NCBI GenBank assembly: GCA_036733925.1
Contig: DAIMZO010000034.1
Location: 1-16,421, forward strand
Direction: 5' to 3'
Origin: UBA2897 sp036733925
GTDB taxonomy: Bacteria > Bacillota > Negativicutes > Selenomonadales > Selenomonadaceae
DNA: 16,421 bases
Shown here: piece after piece, positions 12,689-16,421 of the stretch
How positions within the stretch are numbered: position 1 is the stretch's first letter
Layout of the letters: every line of letters begins with the position of its first letter
Notes under the pieces: generated by a model
What the model was told of the DNA's origin: nothing
Seen by the model: the letters and a program-made list of their open reading frames with translations, nothing else
The model's database searches: none
Translations under genes and position numbers: made by a program

Positions 12689-15600
12689 ATGACTCGCAAA
12701 CAACTTTTAGGGCGTGCCATCGGCGTATCGCTGACGCTGAGTCTGCTCGCGGCACCGTTCGTGGCACCGGCAGACCTGATGCCGGCATCCATGGGCATCT
12801 CGGTCGCTGAGGCGGCGGAGGCTGTCGCGGCGGATGACGTCGTGCTCGTCGGCACAATCCAGACGAAGTTCGGCGCCGGCACGGACTGGGCGCCGGCCGA
12901 CGGCAAGACGAAGATGAAGTCCATCGGCAAGGGCCTCTATCAGTACAAGGGCAAGCTGCCGAAGGGCAACTACGAATACAAGATTGCAATCGGCGGCTCG
13001 TGGAATGAGAACTACGGCGCAGACGGTGCGCGCGACGGCGCGAACATGAAGCTGAAGCTGACGGCGCCGGCTGAGGTCACGTTCACCTACGACTCCATCA
13101 CGCATAAGACGACGGCGGAGGTCGCTGGCGGCGCTGCCGCGGCTCCGGCCGCGAAGGAGGCTGAGGCACCGCGTCCGGCCGGTGCGGTCCAGAAGGATGA
13201 CGTCGTGCTCGTCGGCACGGTTCAGACTCCGCTCGGTGCGGCCAAGGACTGGGATCCGGCGGATGCCAAGACAATCATGAAACCGGACGGAAAGGGCCAT
13301 CGCGTCATCTCCGGCATGATTAAGAAGGGCAACTACGATTTCAAGGTCGCGATCGGCGGTTCTTGGGACGTCAACTACGGCAAGGACGGACAGCCGAACG
13401 GTGGCAACATCGCGCTGCGCCTCGCGGCCGACCACAAGGTCACGTTCACCTATGACGAGAAGACCCATCAGGTCAGCTGCGACTACGAGGGCAAGGCAGC
13501 CGAGCAGGCGAAGTTCGCGAGCATCCGCGACATCGTCCTCTGCGGCGACCTGCAGCCGCTCGGTGGCGCCGGTGCGAAGTGGGCCCCGTCCGACATGGCG
13601 ACGAAGATGAACCCGGGCGACCACGGCTTCTACACGTTCACGATCAAGAACATGCCGGCCGGCACCTACAACTACAAGATCGCGATCAACGGCTCCTGGG
13701 CTGAGAACTACGGCCTGAACGGCATTGCGGACGGCGCGAACGTCGCGATGACGCTCGGCAAGCCGGAGACGGTTACCTTCTATTATAATGATAAGACGCA
13801 CCGCATCGCGGACAGCCACAGCTACCGCATGCTGACGAAAGACGAGCTGCCGGTTCTGTCCGGCATCCCGGGCGTCACGGACGGCTCGATGGTCGATATG
13901 ATGCTGTCGAACCTCTATCAGACGACGGCGAAGGTTGCGGCCGGCGACTACACGGCGACGATCTCGCAGAAGGGAAAGACCCCGGTCACGCAGAAGATCC
14001 ATATCGCGAAGTCGACGGATGTCACGTTCTACTACGATATGGCGCACAAGCACCTGATTGCTGATGACGGCAGCATCCGCGCCGACAAGGTCGTGCACGA
14101 CAGCTGGAACAAGGACGAGCGCAGCCCGTGGGGCGCAGTCTCTGAGGGCACATCGGTGACGCTGAAGATTGCGACGGGCGCCGGCGACGTGCAGAACGCG
14201 AAACTCGTCGTGACGAAGGCGGCCATGACAGCCAAGGGCGGCGACGAGTACAACCCGGACTACGATTCCGGCACGACGACGCTCTACCCGATGACGAAGG
14301 TCGGCACGAAGAACGGCCAGGATCTCTGGCAGGTCACGTTCACGCCTCAGACCTACGGCATCTACGGCTACAAGTTCCTGCTGAACGACACGAAGGAATA
14401 CGGCGATGACACGAAGACGGGCGGCACGGGTGAACTGAAGCTCGCCGGCACGAAATACTTCCAGATCACCTGCTACAAGAGGGGCTACGAGACGCCGGAT
14501 TGGGCGAAAGAAGCCGTCTGCTATCAGATCTTTCCGGATCGCTTCTTCGACGGTGACAAGTCCAACGACAACGCGCGCACGACGGCGCGCGGCCCGCAGC
14601 CGGTACAGCACCGCGCATGGAACGCGCTGCCGGCCAACTCGAACGCCGGCCCGGCCGATGGCGACAAGTGGGACTGCAACGACTTCTTCGGCGGCGACAT
14701 CGCCGGCATCACGAAGAAGCTTGACTACCTCAAAGGCCTCGGCATCACGGCAATCTACGTCAACCCGATCTACGCGGCATCCTCGAACCATCGCTACGAT
14801 GCGCGTGACTACGGCTCCGTCGATCCGTTCCTCGGCAATTTCAAGGATCTGCAGAACCTCGCTTCCGAGATGAAGAAGCGAGGCATGCACCTGATCATGG
14901 ACGGCGTCTACAACCATATCGGCGACGATTCCATCTATTTCGACCGCTATGGCAAGTACAAGACGGTCGGTGCCTATGAGTACTGGAGCAAGATCTACGA
15001 CCTCATGAACACGAAGAAGCTCAGTGAGGCACAGGCCAAGGTCGAGGCGAAGAAGGAGCTCGAGGCCGAGGGTCAGGTATTCAGCCCGTGGCATTGGGAG
15101 AACTGGTTCGACGTCAAGAATGTCAAGGCGAAGGATGAGATGGGCGAGAAGTACGCTTATCACGATTGGCAGGGCTTCTCGAGCCTCGCGCCGTTCCGCG
15201 ACAAGGACTTCCCGGGCTACTCCGCTACGTCTCCGAAGCATACGGATCTCGGCGACTACCTGCTCTATGGCAGAGGCGGCGAGAAGGGCGTCATCATGAA
15301 GTGGTTCGATTACGGCCTCTCCGGCTGGCGTCTCGACGTCGCGAAGGAGGTTCCGCCGGGATTCTGGGCGAACGTCCGCGACGAAGTCAAGAGCATCAAG
15401 ACGCAGAACGGCGATACGCCGCTGCTGCTCGGCGAGATCTGGCAGGACGGCTCGCAGTTCTTCACGGGCGACACGATGGACTCCGTCATGAACTACAAGC
15501 TCTCCGATACCATCATGCACTTCGTCATGGGCGGCAAGGCGCAGGACAGCGACGACGTTCTGACGCAGCTCCGCCAGAACTATCCGAAGCAGGCGCTCTA

Positions 15601-16171
15601 TGACCTCATGAACATCGTCGACTCGCACGATACGGCCCGCGCCATCTACATCTATGGCGGCGGCAAGGACGGCGTGCTTCAGGCGAAGAAGACCGACTTC
15701 GACTACAACCTCGGCAAGACCCGCCTGAAGATGGCAGCGGTATTCGAGCTCGGCTATCCGGGCATGCCGACCATCTACTACGGCGACGAGGCCGGGCAGT
15801 TCGGTTCGAAAGACCCGGATTGCCGCCGTACGTTCCCGTGGGGCAAAGAGGATAAGGATCTGCAGAGCTTCTACAAGAAGGCCATCGCGGTCCGCAACAA
15901 CAACAAGAACGTCTTCGCGCTCGGCGACCTCGATACGGCGCTCGCGAAGGATAACATCTACGCTTACCAGCGTACGGCGGTCGACGGCTCCGGCAAGATC
16001 GGTCTCGTCGCGCTGAACAACGGCAAGGCGCAGTCTGTCACGATTCCGGTCAAGGCAGCAGACGGCACGGTTCTCAAGGATCAGCTCAGCGGCCTCTCCG
16101 CGACGGTACAGGGTGGCAAGGTTACGTTCAACCTCGGCCAGAACCAGGCTGTCATGATGGTCAACGCCTAA
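12689..16171 (+). CDS. Secreted multi-modular GH13 amylase/neopullulanase
   Basis: An 1160-residue exported glucan hydrolase. A signal peptide (about 1-43, ending SVAEAA) is followed by three tandem X25_BaPul-like beta-sandwich modules (about 49-146, 170-266, 280-378), each with a VLVG/VLCG start, YKIAI.GSW and a NYG motif. A shorter degenerate module follows (about 400-460), then an N-terminal Ig-like domain (about 470-590). The GH13 catalytic barrel begins near 605 (AVCYQIFPDRFF) and contains DGVYNH (D738, H743), GWRLDVAKE (nucleophile D883), LLGEIW (acid/base E916) and VDSHDT (D981), then a C-terminal beta domain. The FPDRF start and layout fit neopullulanase/cyclomaltodextrinase or pullulanase-like enzymes; exact bond preference is unclear. 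I chose the ATG with GGGAG 7 nt upstream; the frame stays open further upstream without such a site. It likely acts outside the inner membrane on starch-type glucans. Confidence 0.88.
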   Translation: MTRKQLLGRAIGVSLTLSLLAAPFVAPADLMPASMGISVAEAAEAVAADDVVLVGTIQTKFGAGTDWAPADGKTKMKSIGKGLYQYKGKLPKGNYEYKIAIGGSWNENYGADGARDGANMKLKLTAPAEVTFTYDSITHKTTAEVAGGAAAAPAAKEAEAPRPAGAVQKDDVVLVGTVQTPLGAAKDWDPADAKTIMKPDGKGHRVISGMIKKGNYDFKVAIGGSWDVNYGKDGQPNGGNIALRLAADHKVTFTYDEKTHQVSCDYEGKAAEQAKFASIRDIVLCGDLQPLGGAGAKWAPSDMATKMNPGDHGFYTFTIKNMPAGTYNYKIAINGSWAENYGLNGIADGANVAMTLGKPETVTFYYNDKTHRIADSHSYRMLTKDELPVLSGIPGVTDGSMVDMMLSNLYQTTAKVAAGDYTATISQKGKTPVTQKIHIAKSTDVTFYYDMAHKHLIADDGSIRADKVVHDSWNKDERSPWGAVSEGTSVTLKIATGAGDVQNAKLVVTKAAMTAKGGDEYNPDYDSGTTTLYPMTKVGTKNGQDLWQVTFTPQTYGIYGYKFLLNDTKEYGDDTKTGGTGELKLAGTKYFQITCYKRGYETPDWAKEAVCYQIFPDRFFDGDKSNDNARTTARGPQPVQHRAWNALPANSNAGPADGDKWDCNDFFGGDIAGITKKLDYLKGLGITAIYVNPIYAASSNHRYDARDYGSVDPFLGNFKDLQNLASEMKKRGMHLIMDGVYNHIGDDSIYFDRYGKYKTVGAYEYWSKIYDLMNTKKLSEAQAKVEAKKELEAEGQVFSPWHWENWFDVKNVKAKDEMGEKYAYHDWQGFSSLAPFRDKDFPGYSATSPKHTDLGDYLLYGRGGEKGVIMKWFDYGLSGWRLDVAKEVPPGFWANVRDEVKSIKTQNGDTPLLLGEIWQDGSQFFTGDTMDSVMNYKLSDTIMHFVMGGKAQDSDDVLTQLRQNYPKQALYDLMNIVDSHDTARAIYIYGGGKDGVLQAKKTDFDYNLGKTRLKMAAVFELGYPGMPTIYYGDEAGQFGSKDPDCRRTFPWGKEDKDLQSFYKKAIAVRNNNKNVFALGDLDTALAKDNIYAYQRTAVDGSGKIGLVALNNGKAQSVTIPVKAADGTVLKDQLSGLSATVQGGKVTFNLGQNQAVMMVNA
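12833..13815 (+). repeat. Three tandem X25-like module repeats in the amylase gene
   Basis: Module copies begin near 12833, 13196 and 13526. Copies 1 and 2 share an identical GATGACGTCGTGCTCGTCGG start; copy 3 is more divergent (GACATCGTCCTCTGCGG). All three keep the W, NYG and YKIA/FKVA positions. An Ala/Pro/Glu-rich linker joins copies 1 and 2. The pattern fits internal duplication of a starch-associated module. Confidence 0.8.
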
Positions 16172-16206
16172 GGCGCCCCATCTATGACATAAATCCATAT
16201 CCCAGG

Positions 16207-16253
16207 AAAACAGGGAGGAATGCATCCGCATTTCTCCCTGTTTTATTTTTTTT
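16207..16253 (+). terminator. Rho-independent terminator of the amylase gene
   Basis: The arms at 16207-16223 and 16228-16244 (AAAACAGGGAG... with ...CTCCCTGTTTT) pair over 17 bp with one G-U pair around ATCC, then a T-rich tail TTTTATTTTTTTT. It lies 35 nt after the stop codon and shields the next promoter from readthrough. Confidence 0.93.
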
Positions 16254-16274
16254 GAAAAAAGTTGGATTTAAGTG

Positions 16275-16303
16275 TTGACAAGGGGGCGGGATTCGTGTAT
16301 TAT
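16275..16303 (+). promoter_or_regulatory. Strong promoter, probably of an rRNA operon
   Basis: A perfect -35 box TTGACA (16275-16280) is followed at 17 bp by TATTAT (16298-16303); a perfect TATAAT overlaps it at 16301-16306 but with a 20-bp spacer. The spacer is G-rich. The leader downstream has features of pre-16S rRNA, so this is probably an rrn promoter. Confidence 0.8.
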
Positions 16304-16309
16304 AATACA

Positions 16310-16421
16310 TGCCGCTGAGGTGAGCGGCACGAATGAAAAGATAAATCCGATTTATCCATCATTCGGGTTGTTCTCTGAAAACTAAACAATGCAGTGCATC
16401 AAAACTTAGTTTATGATGCAA
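16310..16421 (+). other. Structured leader, probably 5' end of a pre-16S rRNA
   Basis: TGCCGCT (16310-16316) pairs with AGCGGCA (16323-16329). CGAATG (16330-16335) pairs with CATTCG (16360-16365) around an inner GATAAATC/GATTTATC stem. TGTTCTCTGAAAAC (16369-16382), followed by TAAACAATG, closely resembles the boxA-containing TTCTTTGAAAACTGAACA sequence seen before 16S genes in Firmicutes. A last stem, TGCATCA/TGATGCA (16395-16420), could start the RNase III processing stalk. The mature 16S gene would lie just past the window. Confidence 0.65.

Noticed and set aside
12707..16231. 1174-codon open frame on the minus strand opposite the amylase gene
   Set aside because: Composition is dominated by Val, Arg, Asp, Leu and Ala with no domain I recognise. 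The plus strand has a full GH13 enzyme with catalytic residues, so this is a shadow frame.
1..16421. CRISPR array, tRNA genes, insertion sequences or phage attachment sites
   Set aside because: I saw no regularly spaced repeats, no tRNA-like cloverleaf, no transposase frame and no integrase. The only short repeats are those listed.

Overview
The window looks like chromosomal DNA from a GC-rich member of the Negativicutes (Selenomonas/Mitsuokella-like). The evidence is a porin that combines an SLH domain, a coiled coil and an outer-membrane barrel ending in Phe (the OmpM type of diderm Firmicutes), high-GC third codon positions throughout, and a Firmicutes-style pre-16S leader at the right edge. 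I infer the taxon from gene content only; no rRNA gene body is present.

Layout. 1-202: no assignable gene, then a promoter and operator-like palindromes. 203-2233: OPT-family oligopeptide transporter, closed by a terminator. 2326-2907: DUF5662-type protein. 2943-3722: proC. 3723-4056: an AT-rich island that I read as an unannotated type I toxin-antitoxin module. It has a 27-residue membrane peptide gene on the plus strand and a roughly 64-nt antisense RNA gene on the minus strand. The two have back-to-back promoters and a 21-bp near-identical repeat that lets the RNA pair with the toxin start codon. 4038-4943 (minus): EamA/DMT transporter. 5154-5948: RpiR-family regulator. 6157-10756: probable operon of an alpha-glucoside PTS IICBA protein, a GH13 alpha-glucosidase or phospho-alpha-glucosidase, and a HAD-IIB phosphatase. 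10942-12564: OmpM-like porin. 12689-16171: large secreted GH13 amylase/neopullulanase with tandem X25-like modules. 16207-16421: a terminator followed by a strong promoter and leader that appear to open an rRNA operon just beyond the window.

The right half makes sense as one alpha-glucan route: the exported multi-modular GH13 enzyme cuts glucan, the porin gives outer-membrane passage, the PTS imports and phosphorylates short alpha-glucosides, the cytoplasmic GH13 enzyme splits them, and the HAD enzyme may remove phosphate from a sugar phosphate. The RpiR protein next to the PTS gene is the obvious candidate regulator.

The most interesting element is the toxin-antitoxin module at 3723-4056. 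Two consensus promoters with exact 17-bp spacers, an intrinsic terminator for each RNA, an Fst/Ldr-like peptide, a hairpin burying its Shine-Dalgarno sequence, a 5'-3' end pairing in the toxin mRNA and wobble-tolerant antisense complementarity all point the same way.
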